From positions 62,001-126,000 of the forward strand of contig NZ_SLZU01000002.1 in assembly GCF_004342065.1 (NCBI RefSeq): a DNA stretch of 64,000 bases, given 5' to 3'. The position numbers and the translations under genes were made by a program. The first letter of the stretch is position 1, and every line of letters starts with the position of its first letter. The notes under the pieces are model-generated. The model was not told where the DNA came from. It ran no database searches and saw nothing but the letters and a program-made list of their open reading frames with translations. Shown one piece after another: positions 18,312 to 26,093 of the stretch. This stretch comes from Primorskyibacter sedentarius. Lineage in GTDB: Bacteria > Pseudomonadota > Alphaproteobacteria > Rhodobacterales > Rhodobacteraceae.

Positions 18312-20375
18312 CTAGCCCGCATCCCGGATCGCGTCCAGAAAAGCGTCACCGAACCGCGCGACCTTCTGCGCCCCCATGCCCTGCAGCGCCTCAAGCTCCT
18401 CGACAGTGTCGGGGCGCCGCTCAGCGATATGGCGCAGGGTCGCGGTGGTGCAGCTGAGAAACTTTTCGGTGCCATCCTTGCCCCGCGCCAACCGCGCCTG
18501 CGCCTCTTGCAACCGGTCAAACAGCGGCCCCGACGGGCGACCCGCCATCTTGCGCCGCATCGGGTGCATCTCTTCTACCGCGCCGGTGATGACCTCCAGA
18601 AAAGCGCTGCCATAGCTTTCCAGTTTCTTTGCGCCCACGCCGCTGATGCGGGCCATCTGGTCCAGCGTTTCGGGTCGGGTTTCGGCCATCTCGACCAGCG
18701 TCCGGTCGGTGAAGATGATATAGGCGGGCACGCGGGCTGCCTCGGCCAGCGCGCGCCGCTTGGCCTTGAGCGCCGACAAAAGCGGTGCGTCCTCCTCGCT
18801 GACCATGGCTTTGACCGCCGGCCTGCGATTGGCAGAGGCTGCACGGATACTGTCGCGCCGAAGGCTGATCTGCGCCTCGCCCCTGAGAAGCGGCAGCGCC
18901 GCATCGGTCATCCGCAGCGCGCCGTGGCGTTCAGGGTCAGGCCGCAGCAGATCGTGCCCCATCATCTGACGAAACAGCGCCTGCCAGCCGCGTTTGTCGA
19001 ATTCGCGCCCGACCCCGAATGTCGGCAGGTTGTCATGGCCCTTGTCACGGATCCTGTCGGTCAGATTGCCGGTCAGCACGTCAATCAGATGACCCGCGCC
19101 GAAATACTCGCCCGTGCGCAACGCGGCGGACAGCGCCTTTCGCACCGCCTCTGTCCCGTCGAACACCTCTGCCGGAGAGTCGCAAAGGTCGCAATTTCCG
19201 CAAGACACATCGCTTTCGCCGAAATAGCCCAGAAGCGTCTTGCGGCGGCATTCCAGCGCCTCGGCCAGACCCAGCAACGCGTTCAGCCGCCCATGATCGG
19301 CGGCCCGGCGCTCAGGAGGGGCCAGACCTTCGTCAATCTGACTGCGGCGCAGCCGGATATCCTCTGGCCCGAACAGCGTAAGCGTCTCTGCCGGACCACC
19401 ATCCCGCCCGGCGCGCCCGATTTCCTGATAATAAGCCTCAATGCTTTTGGGCAGGTCAGCATGGGCGACCCAGCGGATATCTGGCTTGTCCACACCCATC
19501 CCGAAAGCGACAGTGGCCACGACGATCAACCCGTCCTCACGGGCGAAACGCCCCTCGACGATGCGCCGATCCTCTGCCTCCATCCCGCCATGATAGTGGC
19601 AGGCATTGTGCCCGGCTTGCCGCAGCGCCCCTGCAAGGCCCTCGGTCTTGGCGCGCGTGCCGCAATAAACGATACCGGCCTGCCCTTTTCGCGCATCCGC
19701 AAAGCCCAGGATCTGCCGCCGGGGGTTGTCTTTTCCGGCAAAGGCCAAATGAATGTTCGGACGGTCAAAGCCCCGGAGAAATCTTTGTGGTTCGGCCCCG
19801 GCGAACAGGCGCGAGACGATCTCGTCCTGCGTTTCGGCATCTGCGGTGGCGGTGAAGGCTGCCAGCGGCACGTCCAGCATCTGCCGAAGCTCTCCGATCC
19901 GCAGGTAATCGGGGCGGAAATCATGGCCCCACTGGCTGACGCAATGCGCCTCGTCCACCGCGATCAGGGAAACGCCGATCCGGCGCAGCATCGACATGGT
20001 GCCACCGGCGGCCAGACGTTCCGGCGCGAGATAAAGCAGCTTGAGCGTGCCCGCCTCGATCTCCTGCCAGACGGCATCGGTTTCTTCGGGCGTGTTGCCA
20101 GAGGTCAGCGCACCGGCCACCACCCCGGATTCCCGCAACCCCCGCACCTGATCGCGCATCAGCGCAATGAGCGGCGAAATCACCACCGTCACACCATCGC
20201 GCATCAGCGCCGGCAGTTGGAAACACAGGGATTTGCCGCCCCCGGTGGGCATGATCGCCAGCACGTTCCGGCCATCCGCCACCGCGCGCACGATCTCTTC
20301 CTGTCCCGGACGGAAGGCGCCGAAACCGAATACATCGCTTAGCAGCGCGTCGGCACTGGCGGAGTCGCGGGGCAT
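18312..20375 (-). CDS. recQ: ATP-dependent DNA helicase RecQ with two HRDC domains
   Basis: This 687-aa 3'-5' helicase works in recombination and stalled-fork repair. In order it has the Q motif FRPGQEEIV, Walker A MPTGGGKS (about 40-50), DEAH in AVDEAHCVSQWGHDFRPDY, the second RecA lobe ending in GRAGRDGG, the zinc-binding RQC cysteines (CRRK...SCGNCDLC), a winged helix, and two HRDC domains at about 530-600 and 615-687. Two HRDC units instead of the one of E. coli RecQ are seen in several alphaproteobacteria and Neisseria/Deinococcus. The upstream 30-bp inverted repeat may influence its expression. Confidence 0.94.
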   Translation of the reverse strand: MPRDSASADALLSDVFGFGAFRPGQEEIVRAVADGRNVLAIMPTGGGKSLCFQLPALMRDGVTVVISPLIALMRDQVRGLRESGVVAGALTSGNTPEETDAVWQEIEAGTLKLLYLAPERLAAGGTMSMLRRIGVSLIAVDEAHCVSQWGHDFRPDYLRIGELRQMLDVPLAAFTATADAETQDEIVSRLFAGAEPQRFLRGFDRPNIHLAFAGKDNPRRQILGFADARKGQAGIVYCGTRAKTEGLAGALRQAGHNACHYHGGMEAEDRRIVEGRFAREDGLIVVATVAFGMGVDKPDIRWVAHADLPKSIEAYYQEIGRAGRDGGPAETLTLFGPEDIRLRRSQIDEGLAPPERRAADHGRLNALLGLAEALECRRKTLLGYFGESDVSCGNCDLCDSPAEVFDGTEAVRKALSAALRTGEYFGAGHLIDVLTGNLTDRIRDKGHDNLPTFGVGREFDKRGWQALFRQMMGHDLLRPDPERHGALRMTDAALPLLRGEAQISLRRDSIRAASANRRPAVKAMVSEEDAPLLSALKAKRRALAEAARVPAYIIFTDRTLVEMAETRPETLDQMARISGVGAKKLESYGSAFLEVITGAVEEMHPMRRKMAGRPSGPLFDRLQEAQARLARGKDGTEKFLSCTTATLRHIAERRPDTVEELEALQGMGAQKVARFGDAFLDAIRDAG

Positions 20376-20389
20376 GTGAACCTGCTCTT

Positions 20390-20419
20390 ATTGTCTACAT
20401 CTGCTCTGATGCAGACAAT
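20390..20419 (-). repeat. 30-bp inverted repeat 15 bases upstream of recQ
   Basis: The arms 20390-20401 and 20408-20419 are 12 bases long, match at 11 positions (ATTGTCT outer block) and enclose six bases. As DNA it could be an operator; as RNA it would be a hairpin directly in front of the recQ start, or the end of the yggT transcript. It does not look like the alphaproteobacterial LexA motif (GTTC-N7-GTTC). Confidence 0.5.
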
Positions 20420-20494
20420 CACATACCAAGTGTCGTGAAACAAGGCCGAGTGACGCGCGACCACGGGTAAAACCGTTCCCCGCGCTGTCCGGTA

Positions 20495-20788
20495 TCAGTA
20501 GCTGTAAAAGAGCGCGGCGTTGTTGGCCAGGATGATCCGGATCGCGTAGATCCCGACCAGCGCCACCAGGGGTGCCAGGTCAAGCCCGCTCATCGGGGGC
20601 AGGATGCGCCGGATGCGGCTGTAGATCGGATCCAACAGGCGGTTGAGCCCGTCCCATATTTGTGCCACTAGCGGCTGCCGCAGGTTCAGAACCTGAAAAC
20701 TAATCAGCCAGCTCATGATCACATGCGCGATGATGATGAACCAGACGATGTCCAGGATCAGCATCAGGATCTGGTAAAGCGATTGCAT
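20495..20788 (-). CDS. YggT family inner-membrane protein
   Basis: The 97-aa protein has two hydrophobic blocks separated by the conserved polar RLLDPIYSRIRRILPPMSGLDLAPL segment, the family signature. YggT proteins are small membrane proteins, linked to osmotic tolerance or (in plastids/cyanobacteria) to organisation of nucleoids or septa; the role here is unknown. The ATG at 20788 has GAGAGGA nine bases upstream; longer readings into the divergent promoter region have no support. It is divergent from the thioesterase gene. Confidence 0.85.
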   Translation of the reverse strand: MQSLYQILMLILDIVWFIIIAHVIMSWLISFQVLNLRQPLVAQIWDGLNRLLDPIYSRIRRILPPMSGLDLAPLVALVGIYAIRIILANNAALFYSY

Positions 20789-20919
20789 GCGATATGTCCT
20801 CTCAGGTCGGTATCGCAGGCACAGGTAATGGCGCGGCGCCCAAAGGGCAAGAGTGCCGCAAGGTAGCAATTGACGCGCAGGTCATCGCGGCGAAGTTGTG
20901 ATGACAAAGGAGACCGCCC

Positions 20920-21456
20920 ATGTACCCGTTCATTCGGATGGCCAAGGAATTGGTAATCAACCGAAATGCCGCAAAGCTTCCGCCGACCGGCACGCATGTC
21001 TCGCACCACATGTGCATGCCCTGGGACATCGACCTGTGGGCCGAACTGAACAATGGCCGCACATTGACGATCTACGATCTGGGGCGGATCCCGCTGGCGC
21101 AGCGCACCGGGCTGATCAAAGTGCTGCGGCGGCAACGCTGGGGGCTGACAGTGGCGGGCGTATCGGTGCGCTATCGTCGCCGGATCCGGATGTTCGACGT
21201 GATCGAGCTGCACAGCCGCCTTGTTGGATGGGATGATCGGTTTCTCTATATCGACCAGTCGATGTGGCGGAAGGATGGCATTTGCGCCAATCAGGCCCTG
21301 TTCCGGACCGCCGTCACCAGCTCGGATGGCATTGTCGCACCCGAGCGCGTCGCCAAGTCCCTGGGAACCAAAACGGTCTCCCCGCCTCTACCCGGTTGGA
21401 TTCAGGCCTGGATCGATGCAGATGCGCAGCGTCCCTGGCCGCCAGAGCGGCATTGA
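20920..21456 (+). CDS. Acyl-CoA thioesterase-like hotdog protein
   Basis: The 178-aa protein fits the 4-hydroxybenzoyl-CoA thioesterase/THEM6-like hotdog group: the conserved segment WDIDLWAELNNGRTLTIYDLGR corresponds to the 'D-x-x-x-x-HMNNGRYLT-x-x-D' motif of that family, and later VRYRRRIRMFDVIELHSRLVGWDDRFLYIDQ supplies the beta-sheet. It would hydrolyse an acyl-CoA or acyl-carrier thioester; the substrate is unknown. A strong SD (AAGGAGA) stands nine bases before the ATG. It is followed by the UMF1 transporter gene 34 bases later on the same strand. Confidence 0.7.
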   Translation: MYPFIRMAKELVINRNAAKLPPTGTHVSHHMCMPWDIDLWAELNNGRTLTIYDLGRIPLAQRTGLIKVLRRQRWGLTVAGVSVRYRRRIRMFDVIELHSRLVGWDDRFLYIDQSMWRKDGICANQALFRTAVTSSDGIVAPERVAKSLGTKTVSPPLPGWIQAWIDADAQRPWPPERH

Positions 21457-21490
21457 CACCGGCTCTGGCACCGGCGCAGGGTCGCGCCAC

Positions 21491-22885
21491 ATGAAAGGCG
21501 GGGAGGCCGACAAAGTGCAAACAACGGCGCTGCGAAAGCGAATTTGGGGCTGGTTCTTCTTCGATTGGGCCCAGCAACCCTACGCGACGCTTGGATTGAC
21601 CTTCATCTTTGCCCCCTATTTCGCGGCCGTTGCGACGGACGCGCTGGTCGCCCAAGGCACAAGCCTTGGCGATGCCAAGGTCGACGCGCAAAACCTGTGG
21701 TCGTCGGCCCAGACCATCGCCGGACTGATCATCGCCTTCTCTGCCCCGTTCCTGGGCGCCTGGGCGGACGCGTCGGGGCGCAAACGGCCATGGATACTGG
21801 CCTTTTCCATGATGGCAGTGCTGTGCGCAGGGATGCTCTGGACGCTGACACCGGATGGCGGCAACCTGATGCTCGCCCTTACACTGTTCTGGGTGGGCTT
21901 CGTCTTTTCCGAAGCTGCCTTCAACCTCAACAACGCCTTCCTTCCGGATCTGGGCACAGCCGAGCAGATCGGGCGCATCTCCGGTGGTGCGACGGCCTTC
22001 GGCTATTGGGGAGGTGTGCTTTCGCTGTTCGCGATGCTGATCTTCTTCGCCGAGAATGAAAGCGGCACGACGCTTGTCGGTATCGCGCCGGTTTTCGGGC
22101 TTGATCCCGAGGCGCGCGAGGGCACGCGGTTTGTTGGGCCGTTCATCGCTTTGTGGCTCGCGATCTTCTTGATCCCCTTTGTTCTCTGGACGCGCGAAAA
22201 CCCCGCGATCAACCGCAAACGTCCCCGGTTTCGTCAGGTTCTGGCAGAGCTTTGGTCCAGCATTCGGCGCGTATCGGGCGAGCCTTCGACCCGCGCCTTC
22301 CTTCTGGCGTCGCTCTTTTACCGCGACGCGCTGACAGCGCTTTATGCCTATGGCGGGATCTATGCGCGGCAGGTGCTGGACTGGCAAACGATCCAGATCG
22401 GCGTCTTCGGCATCATCGCCGCCATCGCAGCCGCCATCCTCAGCTGGGTCGGCGGGATTGCAGACCAGCGGCTTGGCCCCAAACCCGTCATCACCTTCTC
22501 TATCTGGATGATGCTTGGCGTCGGCTCGATCATCGTTGGCATGTCGCGCGAAGCGATCTTTGGCTTTGCCCTGCCGGAAGGGTCGAACCTGCCCGACATC
22601 CTGTTCTACTTCTGCGGCGCAGCCATCGGCGGGGCGGGCGGGGCGCTGTATTCCGCATCGCGATCCATGATGGTCCGCCACACCCGGCCAGAGAACGCTG
22701 CGGAATCCTTCGGGCTGTTTGCATTTGCGGGCAAGGCCACGGCGTTTCTTGCACCGGCCTTGATCACCGTCTTCGGGGTGATCACAAATTCAAACCAATT
22801 GGCCTTCTTGCCTGTGATCTTTCTTTTTATCATCGGCCTCTTTCTGCTACGCTACGTGCATCCAGACGGAGAACGAGCAGTATGA
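21491..22885 (+). CDS. MFS transporter of the UMF1/Atg22-like family
   Basis: A 464-aa inner-membrane protein of about 12 helices. RIWGWFFFDWAQQPYATLGLTFIFAPYF is the N-terminal signature of the UMF1 family, and GAWADASGRKRPW is the loop between helices 2 and 3. Fungal Atg22 homologues export amino acids from vacuoles; the bacterial substrate is unknown. Two starts are possible: ATG at 21491, and GTG at 21515, which has GGGAGG eight bases upstream and may be the real one. The stop overlaps the mepA start (ATGA), so both are cotranscribed. Confidence 0.82.
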   Translation: MKGGEADKVQTTALRKRIWGWFFFDWAQQPYATLGLTFIFAPYFAAVATDALVAQGTSLGDAKVDAQNLWSSAQTIAGLIIAFSAPFLGAWADASGRKRPWILAFSMMAVLCAGMLWTLTPDGGNLMLALTLFWVGFVFSEAAFNLNNAFLPDLGTAEQIGRISGGATAFGYWGGVLSLFAMLIFFAENESGTTLVGIAPVFGLDPEAREGTRFVGPFIALWLAIFLIPFVLWTRENPAINRKRPRFRQVLAELWSSIRRVSGEPSTRAFLLASLFYRDALTALYAYGGIYARQVLDWQTIQIGVFGIIAAIAAAILSWVGGIADQRLGPKPVITFSIWMMLGVGSIIVGMSREAIFGFALPEGSNLPDILFYFCGAAIGGAGGALYSASRSMMVRHTRPENAAESFGLFAFAGKATAFLAPALITVFGVITNSNQLAFLPVIFLFIIGLFLLRYVHPDGERAV

Positions 22886-23793
22886 TCCGCATTTTTATGA
22901 GTCTAACCTTGGCCCTTGGCCTTGCCGCCTGCGGTGGTGGCAAAACCGAAAAAACGATAGAAACCGTCGGCAGCTCTGCCGGGGTTCTCAGCTCAAAGAG
23001 CGCGAAGCAGCTATTTGGGTATAAATCCGAAGGGTCCGGGCAGACACCTTCGCCTTTCGGCAGCTATGCCAAAGGATGTCTCGCAGGCGGTGCCGAATTG
23101 CCTGAAACGGGACCCACCTGGCAGGCAATGCGCTTGTCGCGCAACCGTAACTGGGCCCATCCGAACACGGTCGATTTCGTACAGGATCTCAGCCGCAAGG
23201 CCGCGCGCCAACCCGGTTGGAACGGTCTTTACGTGGGCGATCTCAGCCAGCCGCGTGGCGGGCCGATGCTGTCGGGCCATGCCAGCCACCAGATCGGGCT
23301 TGATGCCGACATCTGGCTGCGCCCTGCCGACAACCTGAACCTCAGCGCCTCGGCGCGCGAAAACATTTCGTCGATTTCAATGCGGCGGTCCAACGGCGCC
23401 TACACCAATGGCAACTGGACCCGCGCGCATCACGAAATCATCAAGGCCGCGGCAAAGGATCCGCGCGTGGCCCGCATCTTTATCTTCCCCGGTGCGAAGG
23501 TTCAGATGTGCAACGATGAAAAGGGCGACCGCGCCTGGCTGAACAAGGTTCGGCCGTGGTGGGGTCATCACTACCATTTCCACGTACGGCTGAGCTGCCC
23601 TTCCGGGACGGCCGGGTGCGTCGATCAGGCCCCGCCCCCGGCTGGTGATGGCTGCGCCGACGCGCAGGCTTGGGTGAACAATATCCTCAACCCACCGCCG
23701 CCCAACCCCAATGCCCCCAAGCCAAAGCCGAAGCGCGAATTGACGCTTGCCGACCTGCCCCGCCAATGCGCCACCGTATTGTCGGCGCGCTAG
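22882..23793 (+). CDS. mepA: Penicillin-insensitive murein endopeptidase, lipoprotein form
   Basis: The 303-aa protein has a lipoprotein signal (LGLAAC, lipidated cysteine C17), so it is probably anchored in a membrane facing the periplasm. The M74 peptidase zinc site is complete: GHASHQIGLDADIW supplies His and Asp ligands and WWGHHYHFHVRLSCP the rest. It cleaves D-Ala-meso-DAP crosslinks in peptidoglycan. The C-terminal tail is Pro/Lys-rich (NPPPPNPNAPKPKPK). It overlaps the upstream transporter by four bases and the downstream phytase-like gene by 28 bases. Confidence 0.92.
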   Translation: MIRIFMSLTLALGLAACGGGKTEKTIETVGSSAGVLSSKSAKQLFGYKSEGSGQTPSPFGSYAKGCLAGGAELPETGPTWQAMRLSRNRNWAHPNTVDFVQDLSRKAARQPGWNGLYVGDLSQPRGGPMLSGHASHQIGLDADIWLRPADNLNLSASARENISSISMRRSNGAYTNGNWTRAHHEIIKAAAKDPRVARIFIFPGAKVQMCNDEKGDRAWLNKVRPWWGHHYHFHVRLSCPSGTAGCVDQAPPPAGDGCADAQAWVNNILNPPPPNPNAPKPKPKRELTLADLPRQCATVLSAR

Positions 23794-24647
23794 GCGCGGC
23801 CATTGGGCTCACGCTCGCGCTGAACGCGCTCGCCGCGCCTGCTCACAAGGCGCGGCTCATCGGCTCATTCACATGGCAAGGCGAGGATGAACGCTTTGGT
23901 GGGTTCTCTGGTCTGGAACTGTCTGACGATGGGCTGACCCTGACCACCATCAGTGATCGCGGCAGCTATGTCACCGCCCGGCTGACGCGGCAGGACGGTC
24001 GCGTCACCGCAATAGATGCAGACCCTATAAAGACGCTGCGAGACTATCGCGCGACGGATATTAAGGGGGGCGGCGATGCAGAAGGGCTCGCGATAGCGCA
24101 GGACGGGCGCTGGTTCGTCTCGTTGGAGGCCTTTCACAGGGTCGTCGCCTATTCCTCTTTGGATACCGCCTCCTGGGTGCCAATCCCTGACGAGTTCACA
24201 AAGCTTCAACACAATTCCGGGCTGGAGGCTTTGGCGGTAGACGACGCCGGGCGGCTTTATGCCATACCGGAACGATCCGGGGGGGTTACACAGCCCTTTT
24301 CCGTCTATCGGTTTGAGGACAAAGTCTGGACCACCCCCTTTACCCTGCCCCGCGACGGTGGGTTTTTGCCCGTTGGGGCGGATTTCGGGCCCGACGGGCG
24401 GCTCTACCTGCTGGAACGCGAATTCTCTGGCTTTGGATTTCGAAGCCGCGTGCGGCGCTTCACACTGGATGGCGATGCTATTGCGGGGTCAGAAATCCTG
24501 TTGACGACCTCAACCTGGACCCATGGCAATCTTGAAGGCATTGCAGTCTGGCAAGACACCCAAGGTACCCACCTGACGATGATTTCCGATGACAATTTCC
24601 AGTCGTTCCTGCGAACCGAGCTGGTGGATTATGTCGTAACGGACTGA
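23766..24647 (+). CDS. Secreted phytase-like esterase (beta-propeller) protein
   Basis: The 293-aa protein starts with a signal peptide (MRHRIVGALGAAIGLTLALNALAAPA), so it is exported. Segments GGFSGLELSDDGLTLTTISDRG, GGGDAEGLAIAQDGRWFVSLE, NSGLEALAVDDAGRLYAIPE and LEGIAVWQDTQGTHLTMISDDNF are repeating blades of the 'esterase-like activity of phytase' family, a beta-propeller. A phosphatase or phosphodiesterase activity is possible but is not established for the family. The ATG at 23766 lies inside the end of mepA, 28 bases of overlap in another frame, which argues for coupled translation. Confidence 0.75.
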   Translation: MRHRIVGALGAAIGLTLALNALAAPAHKARLIGSFTWQGEDERFGGFSGLELSDDGLTLTTISDRGSYVTARLTRQDGRVTAIDADPIKTLRDYRATDIKGGGDAEGLAIAQDGRWFVSLEAFHRVVAYSSLDTASWVPIPDEFTKLQHNSGLEALAVDDAGRLYAIPERSGGVTQPFSVYRFEDKVWTTPFTLPRDGGFLPVGADFGPDGRLYLLEREFSGFGFRSRVRRFTLDGDAIAGSEILLTTSTWTHGNLEGIAVWQDTQGTHLTMISDDNFQSFLRTELVDYVVTD

Positions 24648-24737
24648 CTTGCGCTGAAAAGGCCTTGCCGGTACGAAGCGCTGTTCCCGCGAATCGGGCG
24701 CCAAGTCTCCGCTACCTTGAAAAAACGGACCAGTTTC
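24646..24737 (+). promoter_or_regulatory. Structured leader of the queuosine-precursor transporter gene (riboswitch candidate)
   Basis: GACTTG at 24646-24651 pairs with CAAGTC at 24702-24707, closing a region that holds GGC-CTT-GCC (24661-24669) and a hairpin GCGC-tgtt-CCCG closing with CGG-GCGC (24678-24701). The 5' arm begins in the stop codon of the upstream gene. A closed multi-stem leader ahead of a YhhQ-type gene is where preQ1-type control could be expected; I do not recognise a known riboswitch consensus, so this is only a candidate. Confidence 0.35.
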
Positions 24738-25367
24738 ATGACCCGCAAACATCTTCCCGGCATTCTTGCCATGGCCGCCATCGTGGTGGCGTCCAACATC
24801 CTCGTGCAATTCCTGTTCGGTCAATGGCTGACCTGGGGTGCATTCACCTATCCGCTGGCCTTCCTTGTGACCGATGTGATGAACCGCGTCTACGGCGCCG
24901 GTCCCGCCCGCAAGGTCGTCATTGCTGGCTTCGTCGTCGGCGTGATCTGTTCGCTGATCGGCACGCAGATCATGGGCGAATACGGCCCGCTTGTGACGCT
25001 TCGGATCGCGATGGGGTCCGGCCTGGCCTTCCTGACGGCGCAGCTTCTGGACGTCGCGATCTTTGATCGGTTGCGGCAGGGCAAATGGTGGCGCGCGCCG
25101 CTGGTGTCCACGCTGGTGGGCTCGTCCATCGACACGGCGCTGTTCTTCACCATCGCCTTTTCCGACGCGTTGAGCTTTCTTGAACCGTCCAACGATGTCA
25201 GCTGGGCGACTGAAGGGCTGCCACTTCTGGGCGCGGGCCCGATCGTGCCGCTATGGGTGTCGCTGGGCCTTGCCGACTGGCTGGTAAAGCTCAGCCTCGC
25301 GCTTGTTGCACTTGTGCCGTTCCGCGCCATCGTTGCCCATTTGGAAGGCAGTCGCGCCGCCACGTGA
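24738..25367 (+). CDS. Queuosine precursor transporter (YhhQ/VUT family)
   Basis: The 209-aa integral membrane protein has about six helices. AFTYPLAFLVTDVMNRVYGAGPARKVV and the later FLTAQLLDVAIFDRLRQGKWW followed by LVSTLVGSSIDTALFF are the conserved blocks of the family that imports preQ0/preQ1 or related queuosine precursors. The ATG at 24738 is chosen; a TTG seven codons earlier is possible. The candidate structured leader directly upstream fits regulation by the transported compound. No obvious SD precedes either start. Confidence 0.88.
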   Translation: MTRKHLPGILAMAAIVVASNILVQFLFGQWLTWGAFTYPLAFLVTDVMNRVYGAGPARKVVIAGFVVGVICSLIGTQIMGEYGPLVTLRIAMGSGLAFLTAQLLDVAIFDRLRQGKWWRAPLVSTLVGSSIDTALFFTIAFSDALSFLEPSNDVSWATEGLPLLGAGPIVPLWVSLGLADWLVKLSLALVALVPFRAIVAHLEGSRAAT

Positions 25368-25454
25368 CCCTGTCACGAAAAAAACATTTTGCGTCAGACG
25401 CTTTCCGTGCCAACCTGAAGTTGCGTTTTTTAACAGCTGAAAGGAGGTGATCCA

Positions 25455-25511
25455 GTGTCGAGAGAGATGTTGGAGAAAGGTGTCGGAACAGTTCGGAGGA
25501 TGATCTGCTAG
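25455..25511 (+). CDS. Tiny reading frame (18 codons) behind a full-length SD
   Basis: GTG at 25455 opens MSREMLEKGVGTVRRMIC and stops at TAG 25509-25511. The SD core AGGAGG is seven bases before the GTG and sits inside a 14-base perfect complement to the 16S rRNA tail, far better than for any other gene in the window. The peptide is basic with a terminal cysteine, has no run of one amino acid (so no classical attenuator) and no membrane segment. I do not recognise it. It may be a real microprotein, a leader peptide, or part of an RNA that titrates ribosomes. Confidence 0.5.
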   Translation: MSREMLEKGVGTVRRMIC

Positions 25512-25581
25512 GGCAGCCCTTGGCAGACCCAAAGTCCGAATTGGCGAGAGTCTGAACCGACGCCCGCCTCCCGAGTTCTCG

Positions 25582-25614
25582 AAGGGCCGTCCCGATTTGG
25601 GCGGCCCTTTTTGT
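25582..25614 (+). terminator. Strong rho-independent terminator of the small unit
   Basis: AAGGGCCG at 25582-25589 pairs with CGGCCCTT at 25602-25609, extended inside by CCC/GGG, and is followed by a run of T ending TTTTTG. It lies 50 bases before arfB, so arfB must have its own promoter. Confidence 0.85.
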
Positions 25615-25664
25615 TGTCCCATGCCGCTCGGGACAAACCGAAATTTGACTGCTAAAGAAGACCC

Positions 25665-26084
25665 ATGTTGCGCATTAACGATCAGATCACCATCGAACCC
25701 TGGGAGCTGACAGAGCAGTTCACCCGCGCCTCTGGCCCCGGTGGCCAGAACGTCAACAAGGTGTCAACCGCCGTTGAACTGCGGTTCGAGGCAGAGCGTT
25801 CCCCCAACCTTCCCGGCCCGGTCAAAGCCCGGCTTCGACGTCTGGCAGGACGCCGCTGGACGAAGGAAGGCGCGCTGGTGCTTCAGGTTGACGACACCCG
25901 CTCGCAGGCGCGCAACCGCGAGATCGCCCGCGAACGTCTGGCAGAGCTGATCCGAAAGGCTCTGGAACGGCCAAAGCGGCGCATTCCGACGAAGGTATCG
26001 CCCAACCAAAAGCGCAAACGGGTCGAAGCCAAGAAAGCACGGAGCGAGGTCAAGGCGCTGCGCGGCAGGGTCGATGAAGGCTGA
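25665..26084 (+). CDS. arfB: Ribosome-rescue peptidyl-tRNA hydrolase ArfB (YaeJ)
   Basis: The 139-aa protein has the GGQ motif in TRASGPGGQNVNKVSTAVELR near residues 21-41 and a basic C-terminal tail (PKRRIPTKVSPNQKRKRVEAKKARSEVKALRG) that enters the mRNA channel of stalled ribosomes. It releases nascent chains from ribosomes without a stop codon. Its length and both parts match the family. The start ATG is preceded by AAGAAG. It converges with pncB with a nine-base gap. Confidence 0.93.
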   Translation: MLRINDQITIEPWELTEQFTRASGPGGQNVNKVSTAVELRFEAERSPNLPGPVKARLRRLAGRRWTKEGALVLQVDDTRSQARNREIARERLAELIRKALERPKRRIPTKVSPNQKRKRVEAKKARSEVKALRGRVDEG

Positions 26085-26093
26085 GCGGACCTC

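Larger units (their letters stand above)
25440..25614 (+). ncRNA. Candidate small transcript: anti-SD leader, 18-codon frame, internal hairpin and terminator
   Basis: This stretch between the queuosine-precursor transporter and arfB holds no ordinary gene but has clear order. A perfect complement of the 16S rRNA 3' end (AAAGGAGGTGATCC, 25440-25453) is followed by a GTG and 18 codons. Next comes a hairpin (CAGAC-CCAA at 25524-25532 pairing with TTGG at 25541-25544 and GTCTG at 25550-25554), and then a strong terminator at 25582-25614. The upstream gene ends at 25367 in a short CGTGAC/GTCACG hairpin (25363-25377), so an own promoter in 25378-25439 is likely but not identifiable. Confidence 0.5.

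Noticed and set aside
18180-20342. 720-codon plus-strand frame
   Set aside because: Longest shadow frame of the window, antisense to recQ, which has every helicase motif.
21314-22681. 455-codon minus-strand frame
   Set aside because: Antisense to the UMF1 transporter gene; composition is charged and non-protein-like.
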